From UBA7672 sp035995285 (GTDB lineage Bacteria; Pseudomonadota; Alphaproteobacteria; Caulobacterales; Hyphomonadaceae): a stretch of 9,120 nt of DNA. A program made the translations under genes and the position numbers. This document shows positions 1-6,807 of the stretch, one piece after another; within the stretch, counting starts at the first letter, position 1; each line of letters starts with the position of its first letter. The notes beneath the pieces are model-generated. The model made no database searches. It saw nothing but the letters and a program-made list of their open reading frames with translations, and was not told where the DNA came from. The stretch lies in NCBI GenBank assembly GCA_035995285.1, contig DASYKO010000222.1:1-9120 (forward strand), given 5' to 3'.

Positions 1-1
1 G

Positions 2-1045
2 GATGTCGTCGAAAGCCACAAGTTCGACGAGGCGAAGCTCGCCGCGTGGATGGAAAACAACGTCGAGGGCTATAAAGGCCCGCTGACTGTTCGCCAGTTC
101 AAGGGCGGCCAGTCGAACCCGACCTACCAGCTGATCACGCCCTCCAAGAAATACGTCATGCGCCGTAAGCCGCCCGGCAAGCTGTTGCCGTCGGCGCATG
201 CTGTGGATCGCGAATATCGCGTCATCGCCGCTCTGCATCCGCTCGGCTTCCCGGTGCCGCGCCCGTACGGGCTCTGCGAGGACGAGAGCGTCGTCGGCAC
301 GATATTCTACGTCATGGACATGGTCGAAGGCCGCATCATCTGGGATGCGACGCTGCCGGACTATTCGCCCGCCCAGCGCAGCGCGATCTACGAGGCCAAG
401 GTCTCGACCTTCGCGGCGCTCCACAATGTCGACTGGAAGAAGGCCGGCCTCGAAGGCTTCGGCAAGGAGGGCGATTATGTCGCCCGCCAGATCCATCGCT
501 GGACCAAGCAATACCAGATGTCCGAGACAGTGAAGATCCCGGAGATGGACAAGCTGATCGAGTGGCTGCCGAAGAACATCCCGCCCGGTGAGCGCACATC
601 CGTCGTCCACGGCGACTACCGCATCGACAACATGGTGCTGCACCCGACCGAGCCGCGCGTTCTCGCCGTGCTCGACTGGGAGCTGTCGACGCTGGGCGAT
701 CCGCTCGCCGATTTCACATATCATCTGATGTCGTGGGTGATGCCCTCATCCGACCCGCAGCGTCCCTCGATCTCGCTGGTGGTGGACAAGCCCGGCTATG
801 GCATCCCGACGAAGGAGCAGTATGTCGCGCGCTATTGCGAGCTGACGGACCGCAAGGGTCTTGCCGACCTCGACTACTACTTCGCCTACAACGCCTTCCG
901 CCTCGCCGGCATCATCCAGGGCATTGTCGGCCGCGTGCGCGACGGCACGGCGAGCAACGCCGCGGCGGCGCAGAACGAGGGCCGGGTTGAGCCTCTTGCG
1001 AAGTTTGCTTACGCGTGTGCGCAGAGGGCTGGGCTAGCGGGATAA
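2..1045 (+). CDS. Phosphotransferase family protein (APH fold, ACAD10/11-like), 5' end outside window
   Basis: Member of the aminoglycoside-phosphotransferase/choline-kinase fold, in the group whose animal relatives are the kinase domains of ACAD10/11. In bacteria this group usually sits near acyl-CoA dehydrogenases and is linked to fatty or hydroxy-acid catabolism; the substrate is not known from sequence. Numbering from the ATG at 50, a nucleotide-loop-like GGQSNPTY is at 19-26, the Brenner motif HGDYRIDN with its catalytic Asp at 187-194, and the metal-binding DWELSTLGDP at 209-218. The frame stays open to the left edge. The 16 codons before the ATG read DVVESHKFDEAKLAAW, which fits the usual N-terminal helix of the family, so the Met at 50 is probably internal and the gene starts outside the window. 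No partner gene is visible: the next gene begins 156 bases downstream. The family call is firm and the role uncertain. Confidence 0.9.
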   Translation, partial: DVVESHKFDEAKLAAWMENNVEGYKGPLTVRQFKGGQSNPTYQLITPSKKYVMRRKPPGKLLPSAHAVDREYRVIAALHPLGFPVPRPYGLCEDESVVGTIFYVMDMVEGRIIWDATLPDYSPAQRSAIYEAKVSTFAALHNVDWKKAGLEGFGKEGDYVARQIHRWTKQYQMSETVKIPEMDKLIEWLPKNIPPGERTSVVHGDYRIDNMVLHPTEPRVLAVLDWELSTLGDPLADFTYHLMSWVMPSSDPQRPSISLVVDKPGYGIPTKEQYVARYCELTDRKGLADLDYYFAYNAFRLAGIIQGIVGRVRDGTASNAAAAQNEGRVEPLAKFAYACAQRAGLAG

Positions 1046-1201
1046 GTTGGCTTTGGGCTTTCAAGGCCGCGCTTACCTGCGGTTAGGCAATTCAATTCAT
1101 GGGCGCCTGGCCATTCTTTCCGGCTTGCACCCGTGACCCGCACTTGCTCCCCAACTCACGGCATGCCTAGCTCGCGGAAGACAATTTCGTGGGGTCTTTC
1201 C

Positions 1202-3463
1202 ATGCGCAAATCCGTTCTTGCAGCGACCATTCTTGCCGCCGGCCTCATCGCCGCGCCGGTGCTCTCGCAGACGCCGGACAAGCCGGTCAATCCGCTGGCG
1301 GATGTCGAGAAGAAGTTCGATGCCGCGATCAGCCCGGCCGAGATGGGCGGGTGGATGAAGACCATGGCGGCGGAGCCCAACCATGTCGGCTCGGTCCACG
1401 ACAAGGCGAATGCCGAGCTCACGCTCAAGCAGTTCAAGGACTGGGGCTGGGAGGCCAAGATCGAGACCTATCAGGTGCTCTATCCGACGCCGATCAAGGT
1501 CGCGCTCGACCTCACAGGCAAGAAGAGCTTCAAGGCGACGTTGACCGAGAAGCCGATCCCGGGCGACGCCACATCATCCCGCACCAAGGACGAGCTGCCG
1601 GCTTACGTCGCCTTCCAGGGCGATGGCGATGTGACGGCGCCGCTGGTGTATGTGAACTACGGCATGCCGGAGGACTACAAGCAGCTCCAGCGCATGGGCG
1701 TGGACGTCAAAGGCAAGATCGTCATCGCCCGCTATGGTTCGGGCTGGCGCGGGCTGAAGCCGCAGCTGGCGCAGGAGAATGGCGCGGTCGGCTGCATCAT
1801 CTATTCCGATCCGCGCGATGACGGGTTCTCCGTGGATGACGCCTATCCTAAAGGCGCATCGCGCCCGGCGCAGGGCTTCCAGCGCGGCTCAGTCGCCGCC
1901 ATGCCGCTTTATCCCGGAGATCCGCTGACGCCGGGCTATGCGGCCAAGGAAGGCGCCAAGCGTCTCGATCGCAAGGACGCGCCGACCATTCTCAAGATCC
2001 CGACGCTGCCGATCTCGTATGGCGATGCGGAGAAATTCCTGACCGCGCTCGAAGGCCGCGTTGTGCCTGCTGCGTGGCGCGGCAGCCTGCCGATCACCTA
2101 TCACACCGGCGGCACGGATGCCGCCAAGGTGCATATCGTCGTGAAGTCGGACTGGTCGCTGAAGCCAGCCTACAACGTCGTCGCGATGATGAAGGGCTCG
2201 CAGTATCCCGACCAGTGGGTGATGCGCGGCAACCACCATGACGGCTGGGTGTTCGGCGCATCCGATCCGCTCTCCGGCCACATTGCCATGATGGGGGAAG
2301 CCAAGGCGTTCGGCGAACTCGCCAAGACCGGCTGGCGACCCAAGCGCACGCTGGTTTATCTCAGCTGGGATGCCGAGGAGCCGATGCTGCTGGGCTCGAC
2401 CGAATGGGCCGAGGACCATGCGCAGGAGCTGAAGGACAAGGCGCTCATCTACATCAACTCCGACGGCAATGGCCGCGGCTTCTTCTCGGCCGGCGGCAAC
2501 CACTCGCTGCAGAACTGGGTGAGCAAAGTCACGCAGGACGTGACCGACCCGCAGACCAATGTCTCAGTCGACCAACGCCGCCGTGCGCGCGCCATGTCTG
2601 CCGAGGCAGGCCCGGCCGCAACACGCGCCGCCGACAAGGGCCGCGACATGCAGCTGCAGGCGCTGGGCTCGGGCTCGGACTACTCGGCCTTCCTGCAGCA
2701 CCTTGGCGTCTCGACGCTCAACGTCGCCTATGGCGGCGAAGGCGACAGTGATGGCGTCTATCACTCGGCCTACGACACCTACGAGCATCACTCCAAGTTC
2801 GTGGACCCGGGCTTCGCCTATGCCGGCGCGCTGGCCAAGACGGCCGGCCGCATGGTTCTGCGCATGTCGGAGTCGGACACGCCGGTGCAGCGCTATGGCG
2901 ACTTCGCCGACACGGTCTCGACCTATGTCGATGAAGTCGTAGCCCTCGCCACCACCAAGCGCGACGCGCAGCTGGCGCAGGACAAGGCGATCAAGGCCGA
3001 TGCGTTCAAGCTGGGCGATGATCCGACCGTCACCAACGGGCCACCGGTCGTACTCAAGGCGGTGCCTTATTTCAACTTCGCACCTATGCAGAATGGGCTC
3101 GTGCGGCTCAAGGCCAGCGCCAAGGCTTACGACGATGCGCTGAAGGCGAAGGGCGACAAGCTGCCGGCTGCCACCAAAGGCAAGCTCGTGGCGCTGGCTG
3201 GGAAAACCGAGCAGGCGCTGCTGGTGGAGCCCGGTCTTCCGGGCGGGCGCGGCTGGTACAAGAACATGATCTGGGCGCCGGGCCGTCTCACCGGCTATGG
3301 CGCCAAGACCCTGCCGGGCGTGCGCGAGGCGATCGAGGATGAACGCTGGGCGGATGTCGACACGTACTCGACGCTCGTCGGCAAAGCGCTCGACGCGTAC
3401 TCGGACAAGCTCGATGAAGGCGTGAAGCTGATGAACTCCGGCGAAGCTTCGGCGGCGCAGTGA
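1202..3463 (+). CDS. Secreted M28 family zinc exopeptidase (glutamate carboxypeptidase II / NAALADase-like)
   Basis: Predicted exported metallopeptidase of 753 residues, close to the length of human glutamate carboxypeptidase II (GCPII). I chose the ATG at 1202 because it opens directly into a signal peptide (MRKS, hydrophobic run, cleavage near VLSQ) and has a GGGG Shine-Dalgarno-like run at 1191-1194; an upstream GTG at 1133 would bury that signal. Order of domains: N-terminal region, protease-associated insert (about 120-290, with the calcium-site-like PLTPGY), M28 catalytic core (about 315-560) and a C-terminal dimerisation-like domain. Inferred ligands are His345, Asp355, Glu392 (catalytic base), Glu393, Asp421 and His521, in the motifs NHHDGW, ASDP, WDAEE, YINSD and YHSAYDTYE. 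Their spacing matches GCPII as I recall it. Several glutamate-pocket residues are not conserved, so it likely cleaves other peptides. The stop overlaps the following lipoprotein start, implying co-translation. Confidence 0.93.
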   Translation: MRKSVLAATILAAGLIAAPVLSQTPDKPVNPLADVEKKFDAAISPAEMGGWMKTMAAEPNHVGSVHDKANAELTLKQFKDWGWEAKIETYQVLYPTPIKVALDLTGKKSFKATLTEKPIPGDATSSRTKDELPAYVAFQGDGDVTAPLVYVNYGMPEDYKQLQRMGVDVKGKIVIARYGSGWRGLKPQLAQENGAVGCIIYSDPRDDGFSVDDAYPKGASRPAQGFQRGSVAAMPLYPGDPLTPGYAAKEGAKRLDRKDAPTILKIPTLPISYGDAEKFLTALEGRVVPAAWRGSLPITYHTGGTDAAKVHIVVKSDWSLKPAYNVVAMMKGSQYPDQWVMRGNHHDGWVFGASDPLSGHIAMMGEAKAFGELAKTGWRPKRTLVYLSWDAEEPMLLGSTEWAEDHAQELKDKALIYINSDGNGRGFFSAGGNHSLQNWVSKVTQDVTDPQTNVSVDQRRRARAMSAEAGPAATRAADKGRDMQLQALGSGSDYSAFLQHLGVSTLNVAYGGEGDSDGVYHSAYDTYEHHSKFVDPGFAYAGALAKTAGRMVLRMSESDTPVQRYGDFADTVSTYVDEVVALATTKRDAQLAQDKAIKADAFKLGDDPTVTNGPPVVLKAVPYFNFAPMQNGLVRLKASAKAYDDALKAKGDKLPAATKGKLVALAGKTEQALLVEPGLPGGRGWYKNMIWAPGRLTGYGAKTLPGVREAIEDERWADVDTYSTLVGKALDAYSDKLDEGVKLMNSGEASAAQ

Positions 3464-3840
3464 GGAGCGTAGTCATCCTCGCAGGGCTCGCGCTCGCCGC
3501 GTGCCAACCTGCAGCCAAGGCGGGGTTCGATGTGGCGGGCCTCAAGCCCGGCGACGACATGGCCACGCTGACGGGCTGGTATGCCTTCTCCGGGCGCTCA
3601 CGCGAGTTCCGTCTCTATCCGACGAATGGCGACCTCAAGGCCGTAGGCAAGGGCCAGTGCATCTCCGGCGTGGCGACGTCGCTTGCCGGAGTTCCTCCGG
3701 AGACGCTGGAAGGCAAGAAGGTCGTCATTACGGGAAATCTGTTTGCGCCCGACTCTCCCGACATCGGCGCGACGGCGAACGATTGCGGCGCCGGCGCGAT
3801 CCTCGTTGCGATGGACATTTCCTACGCTGACGAGAAATGA
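3460..3840 (+). CDS. Small putative lipoprotein of unknown function, coupled to the M28 peptidase
   Basis: A 126-residue protein starting at a GTG that overlaps the peptidase stop (GTGA, 4 bases), a classic translational-coupling arrangement. The N-terminus MRSVVILAGLALAAC is a short lipoprotein signal with a lipobox (LAAC) and lipidation at Cys15, so the mature protein of about 112 residues should be membrane-anchored and face the periplasm. The mature part is mostly beta-like: it has a GWYAFSGRSREFRLYP stretch near 39-54 and KKVVITGNLF near 86-95. Two further cysteines (67 and 109) could form a disulphide. I do not recognise the family. The tight link to the exopeptidase suggests a role in the same extracytoplasmic process, but that is inference from position. 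An imperfect 18-base palindrome (3438-3455) lies just before the start codon, and no good Shine-Dalgarno is visible there, consistent with reliance on the upstream gene's ribosomes. Confidence 0.8.
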   Translation: MRSVVILAGLALAACQPAAKAGFDVAGLKPGDDMATLTGWYAFSGRSREFRLYPTNGDLKAVGKGQCISGVATSLAGVPPETLEGKKVVITGNLFAPDSPDIGATANDCGAGAILVAMDISYADEK

Positions 3841-3842
3841 AA

Positions 3843-3869
3843 ACGGCCGCCGGGTGAACCGGCGGCCGT
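3843..3869. terminator. Strong hairpin between convergent genes, probable bidirectional terminator
   Basis: Perfect 11-bp inverted repeat: ACGGCCGCCGG, loop GTGAA, then CCGGCGGCCGT. It begins two bases after the plus-strand lipoprotein stop and ends 37 bases before the stop of the minus-strand gene. On the minus strand the stem is followed by TTTTCATTT, a reasonable intrinsic-terminator tail. On the plus strand the tail is only CTCCTTT. It therefore probably terminates the minus-strand transcript best and may serve both. Confidence 0.8.
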
Positions 3870-3906
3870 CTCCTTTGAGCTAGTCAGCGCTTAGCGTTGC
3901 CAGTTC

Positions 3907-4356
3907 TTATCGTTGAAAGTCGATCCGCACATTGCCACGGCCATTGCCGAGATCGCAGATGGCGTTGACGTAGCTGAAGCCGCGCTGGTCGTGGATGCGC
4001 AGGCGGCCATGGAGTTCCCAGCTGCCGCGGCGTTGATCATAGAGTTTCGGGGCCTTGCCGTCGTACTGGGCCGAGAAGCCGTTGGTGCGCCAGACTTCCT
4101 GGTTGGCCGCGCGCGAGCATTGCTGGACCGCCCAGTTGTAGTCGGGCTGGCGCCCGCCATTCCAGCCGCTGTTGTTGCGGTCATAGTCGTTGTCGCGATT
4201 CCGGTCCTGGCCACGGAACGCGTCCGGCGAGCCGGCGAGATCCTGGTTGTTGTAGTTGGGCGGCGGGCCTTGCTGGGCCAACGCCGGGGCGAGAACAGCC
4301 GCGGACGCAGCCAAGGCTGCGGTGGCGGCGATGACAGTCCGGATGTGTTTCATCAT
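3907..4356 (-). CDS. Small secreted protein with Asn/Arg/Asp-rich segment, unknown function
   Basis: Reads as a 149-residue exported protein. The ATG pair at 4356/4353 opens into a clear Sec signal peptide (MKHIRTVIAA, then an Ala-rich hydrophobic run ending ALA before QQG, cleavage near residue 27). A TTG at 4365 would add three residues and is less likely. The mature N-terminus (about 28-73) is a low-complexity stretch rich in Asn, Asp, Arg, Gly and Pro, probably disordered. A compact C-terminal part (about 74-149) carries WAVQQC and AICDL; Cys80 and Cys134 could form a disulphide. Small periplasmic proteins of this general shape, with a C-terminal two-cysteine domain, occur in alphaproteobacteria, but I cannot assign a named family. 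It lies 72 bases downstream of the nucleosidase on the same strand, and an inverted repeat in that gap may separate their expression. Confidence that it is expressed is moderate to good. Confidence 0.75.
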   Translation of the reverse strand: MMKHIRTVIAATAALAASAAVLAPALAQQGPPPNYNNQDLAGSPDAFRGQDRNRDNDYDRNNSGWNGGRQPDYNWAVQQCSRAANQEVWRTNGFSAQYDGKAPKLYDQRRGSWELHGRLRIHDQRGFSYVNAICDLGNGRGNVRIDFQR

Positions 4357-4390
4357 GTAGACCAATCTAGTGCGCTGATCCGGAATGGAA

Positions 4391-4433
4391 CCTGAACGGC
4401 GCGTGCAGAGTGCGAAATGAATGGCCGTTCAGG
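4391..4433. repeat. 10-bp perfect inverted repeat at the end of the nucleosidase gene
   Basis: CCTGAACGGC at 4391-4400 and its exact reverse complement at 4424-4433 are separated by 23 bases; the right arm contains the nucleosidase stop codon (4429-4431). The loop is long for an intrinsic terminator, and only TTCCATTCC follows on the minus strand, with no T-run. It could be a weak terminator, an mRNA 3'-end stabiliser or an operator for the downstream secreted-protein gene. The symmetry is seen directly and the role is open. Confidence 0.5.
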
Positions 4434-5331
4434 AGGCCGGCAAAGCCTCAAGGAAAGCAAGCACAACTGCCGCCGAATTGCCTGAAGCCAGCTGAACGAA
4501 GATGGCCCACTGGTTCTCTCCCGGATCGCCGCCGGCCAGATCGGAAAGGCTACGGAAGGCGATGAATGGCTTTTCGTTGGTGTAGGCCACGTGCGCGATG
4601 GCGGCTGATTCCATGTCGAGGACCTGCGCCTTGAAAGTGGCGAACGCCCAGGTGCGCAGGTCGGCATTGTCGACAAAGGCCGGGCCGGAGACGCCGCTGC
4701 CGCCGACGATCACCTTGGGCGCCGCCTTCAGGCACTGGCTCGCGGCGCATCGATCGAGCGTGACCTTGGAGGCGGCTTCGCGCGCCACGGCCAGCATGCC
4801 GGCATCCGCCTCGAACCAGAAGCGCCGCTGCGGCGGGCCGCCTGCGCGTGGGGCCTGGACGATGCGCGTATGGATCATGCCGAGGTTCGTGAAGGCCTCG
4901 CCATCTTCGATCAGGCCGGGGCCGACCTCGAAGCCCTTGGCTGTCTTCCGCGCCATGACGGATTCCAGATACTGGCCCCAGCGCTCGGGCGCGACCACGT
5001 CTCCGACGTCGAGTGAAGGATCGGCGCCGCCAGCGACGCCGGAGACCACGATCCTGCTTATGGGAAAATGATCGAGCGCCAACTGCGTGATCATCGCCGC
5101 GTTGACCATGGAGACGCCGCTGAGGAACAGGACGACGTTCTTGCCGCCGAGCCGCCCCGTGATGAAGGTGACGCCGTTGATCGACTGTTCTTCGCGTTCC
5201 GTCACCTTGGCCGACAGCACCTCGATCTCCGGCTCGAAGGCGGAGATCACTGCGATGCGCTCGACCGGCGCGGTCACGCGCGGCGCACATGCGGCGAGGA
5301 CGATGGCGATCAGGAACATAAGGCGGCGCAT
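4429..5331 (-). CDS. Lipoprotein nucleosidase, MTA/SAH nucleosidase-like (PNP/UDP phosphorylase superfamily)
   Basis: A 300-residue member of the nucleoside phosphorylase/nucleosidase fold, closest in pattern to MTA/SAH nucleosidase, which hydrolyses the N-glycosidic bond of adenine nucleosides. Catalytic positions align with E. coli MtnN: Glu35 in AFEPEIEVL (Glu12), Glu241 in LDMESAAIAHV (Glu174) and Asp264 in LSDLAGG (Asp197, the purine-binding acid). The VSGVAGG glycine loop is at 96-102. Unlike cytosolic MtnN (232 aa), it begins with a lipoprotein signal whose lipobox LAAC places lipidation at Cys15. It also has an insertion around 140-210 containing Cys195 and Cys200, which suit an oxidising periplasm. 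The start is supported by GGGGAG (5338-5343 on the minus strand) six bases upstream. It is divergent from the purine permease, so I infer that it liberates bases from nucleosides outside the inner membrane. True substrates may be broader than MTA/SAH. Confidence 0.88.
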   Translation of the reverse strand: MRRLMFLIAIVLAACAPRVTAPVERIAVISAFEPEIEVLSAKVTEREEQSINGVTFITGRLGGKNVVLFLSGVSMVNAAMITQLALDHFPISRIVVSGVAGGADPSLDVGDVVAPERWGQYLESVMARKTAKGFEVGPGLIEDGEAFTNLGMIHTRIVQAPRAGGPPQRRFWFEADAGMLAVAREAASKVTLDRCAASQCLKAAPKVIVGGSGVSGPAFVDNADLRTWAFATFKAQVLDMESAAIAHVAYTNEKPFIAFRSLSDLAGGDPGENQWAIFVQLASGNSAAVVLAFLEALPAS

Positions 5332-5391
5332 GGCGATCTCCCCGGATGCGGCCAGACTAGATCAGGCGGGGCCGGGATGTCTGCCGTTCCG

Positions 5392-5455
5392 GTGGGCGGC
5401 GGCGCGAAACGCCGCCCACTGACCCGGGGCCGGGCTTGCGCCCCGGAGTGGCGGC
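5392..5455. promoter_or_regulatory. Two overlapping, mutually exclusive hairpins upstream of the purine permease
   Basis: Hairpin A pairs 5392-5401 (GTGGGCGGCG) with 5410-5419 (CGCCGCCCAC), a perfect 10-bp stem with an 8-base loop. Hairpin B pairs 5424-5430 (CCGGGGC) with 5440-5446 (GCCCCGG), and its outer arms 5411-5420 and 5447-5455 pair with one bulged C. The bases of 5411-5419 are shared, so A and B cannot both form fully. The element ends 35 bases before the permease ATG. It could be a 5'-leader control structure, or a REP-like dispersed palindrome in a GC-rich spacer. I do not recognise a known riboswitch class in it. Confidence 0.45.
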
Positions 5456-5490
5456 GGCTTTAGTTGCAGGCAGCTCGGCGCGAGGTCTTC

Positions 5491-6807
5491 ATGCTGGAAC
5501 GCATCTTCGCTCTTTCGGCGCACGGAACGAATGTGCGCACCGAGGCGCTTGCCGGCGCGACGACCTTCCTCACCATGGCCTACATCATCGCCGTGAACCC
5601 CTCGATCCTGAGCGCGGCGGGATTGCCTGTGCCGGCGGTGGCGGCTGCCACGTGCCTGTCGGCCGGGATCGCGTCGATCATGATGGGGCTGTTCGCCAAC
5701 TATCCTCTGGCGCTGGCGCCTGGCATGGGGCTGAACGCCTATTTCACATATTCCGTTGTGCTGGGGATGGGCGTGCCGTGGCAGACGGCGCTCGGCTGCG
5801 TATTCATCTCGGGCGTGGCGTTCTTCCTGCTCACGCTGGCGGGCGTGAGGCAGATGATCCTCCGGGCGATGCCCAAGCCCCTGCTGGCGGCGACGGCGGC
5901 GGGCATCGGTCTGTTCATTGCGTTCATCGGGCTGAAGAATGCGGGCCTCATCGTCACGAACCCGGCGACGTTCGTGACGCTGGGCGATCTCAAGACGCCG
6001 ACCGCCCTGCTGACGCTGCTCGGTCTTGGCGTCATCGCAGGGTTGCAAGCGTGGAAGGTCAAGGGCGCGATGCTGATCGGCATCGTAGTGATCAGCATCA
6101 TCGGCTGGTTCCTCGGCCTCTCGCACTGGGATGGCTGGACGTTCGGCCCGGCAGCCCTCAGCGAGACGGCGTTCAAGCTCGACATCCCCGCGGCCTTCAA
6201 CCTAGGCGGGTCGTTCGGCGTCGCCCTGCTGGAGATCATCTTCGTCTTCCTGTTCGTCGATCTGTTCGACAATGTCGGCACGCTCGCCGCCGTCACCAAG
6301 CGCGCGGGGCTGCAGACGGAAGACGGCTCCATCCCCCGGCTCAATCGGGTCCTTTACACGGACTCTGCCGCAACGATGATCGGCTCGCTCGCCGGGACGA
6401 CGACGGTCACCAGCTACATCGAAAGCGCATCGGGCATCGCCGTCGGCGGACGCACCGGACTCACGGCCGTCGTGACCGGCCTGCTCTTCCTGCTGGCTCT
6501 CTTCCTCGCGCCGCTGGTGGGGCTTGTGCCGGCTGCGGCGACCGCGCCGGCGCTGATCCTGGTAGGGGCGATGATGATGGCGCCCCTCGCGGAGGTGGAG
6601 TGGGACTCCCCTCTCGACGCCCTGCCCGCCTTCCTGACCGTGATTATGATCCCGCTAACCTTTTCGATCGCCAACGGGCTGGCATTCGGGATCACGTCCT
6701 ACGCGGTTCTCAAGCTCGTCACCGGCAAGGCCAAAGCCAGCGACTGGATGCTCTTCGTGCTGGGCGCGCTCTTCGTCGCGCGCTTCGCCTTCCTGGCGGC
6801 GGGCTAG
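5491..6807 (+). CDS. AzgA-family purine base permease (NCS2; guanine/hypoxanthine/adenine type)
   Basis: A 438-residue inner-membrane proton-coupled nucleobase transporter of the AzgA branch of NCS2 (E. coli GhxP/GhxQ/AdeP/AdeQ relatives). Hallmarks are TEALAGATTFLTMAYIIAVNP near 17-37, YPLALAPGMGLNAYFTY (71-87), DLFDNVGTL (257-265, with the transport acidic residues) and GTTTVTSYIESASGIAVGG (302-320). Multiple hydrophobic segments span the rest, and the length is typical. The ATG at 5491 is preferred over an upstream TTG at 5464 because GAGG at 5482-5485 sits five bases before it and the protein then opens with the family-typical short cytoplasmic helix. Exact base preference cannot be read from the sequence. 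It is divergent from the exported nucleosidase, which would supply free bases. At its 3' end, its TAG overlaps the TAG of the opposing ATP12 gene. Confidence 0.93.
   Translation: MLERIFALSAHGTNVRTEALAGATTFLTMAYIIAVNPSILSAAGLPVPAVAAATCLSAGIASIMMGLFANYPLALAPGMGLNAYFTYSVVLGMGVPWQTALGCVFISGVAFFLLTLAGVRQMILRAMPKPLLAATAAGIGLFIAFIGLKNAGLIVTNPATFVTLGDLKTPTALLTLLGLGVIAGLQAWKVKGAMLIGIVVISIIGWFLGLSHWDGWTFGPAALSETAFKLDIPAAFNLGGSFGVALLEIIFVFLFVDLFDNVGTLAAVTKRAGLQTEDGSIPRLNRVLYTDSAATMIGSLAGTTTVTSYIESASGIAVGGRTGLTAVVTGLLFLLALFLAPLVGLVPAAATAPALILVGAMMMAPLAEVEWDSPLDALPAFLTVIMIPLTFSIANGLAFGITSYAVLKLVTGKAKASDWMLFVLGALFVARFAFLAAG

Noticed and set aside
50..52. ATG at 50 as the true start of the phosphotransferase
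   Set aside because: The frame is open to the window edge and the preceding 16 codons look like the family's N-terminal helix, so the start lies upstream.
1133..1201. GTG at 1133 as the start of the M28 peptidase
   Set aside because: It would put 23 polar residues in front of a clear signal peptide; the ATG at 1202 fits export and has a nearby GGGG.
1046..1201. Promoter or terminator between the phosphotransferase and the peptidase
   Set aside because: I could not find a convincing -35/-10 pair or a clean hairpin with a T-tail; only short imperfect symmetry near 1073-1088.
3913..4395. Long plus-strand open frame of 160 codons opposite the small secreted protein
   Set aside because: It is a GC-rich shadow frame; the minus-strand frame has a signal peptide and domain-like composition, whereas this one is a Val/Ala/Arg run.
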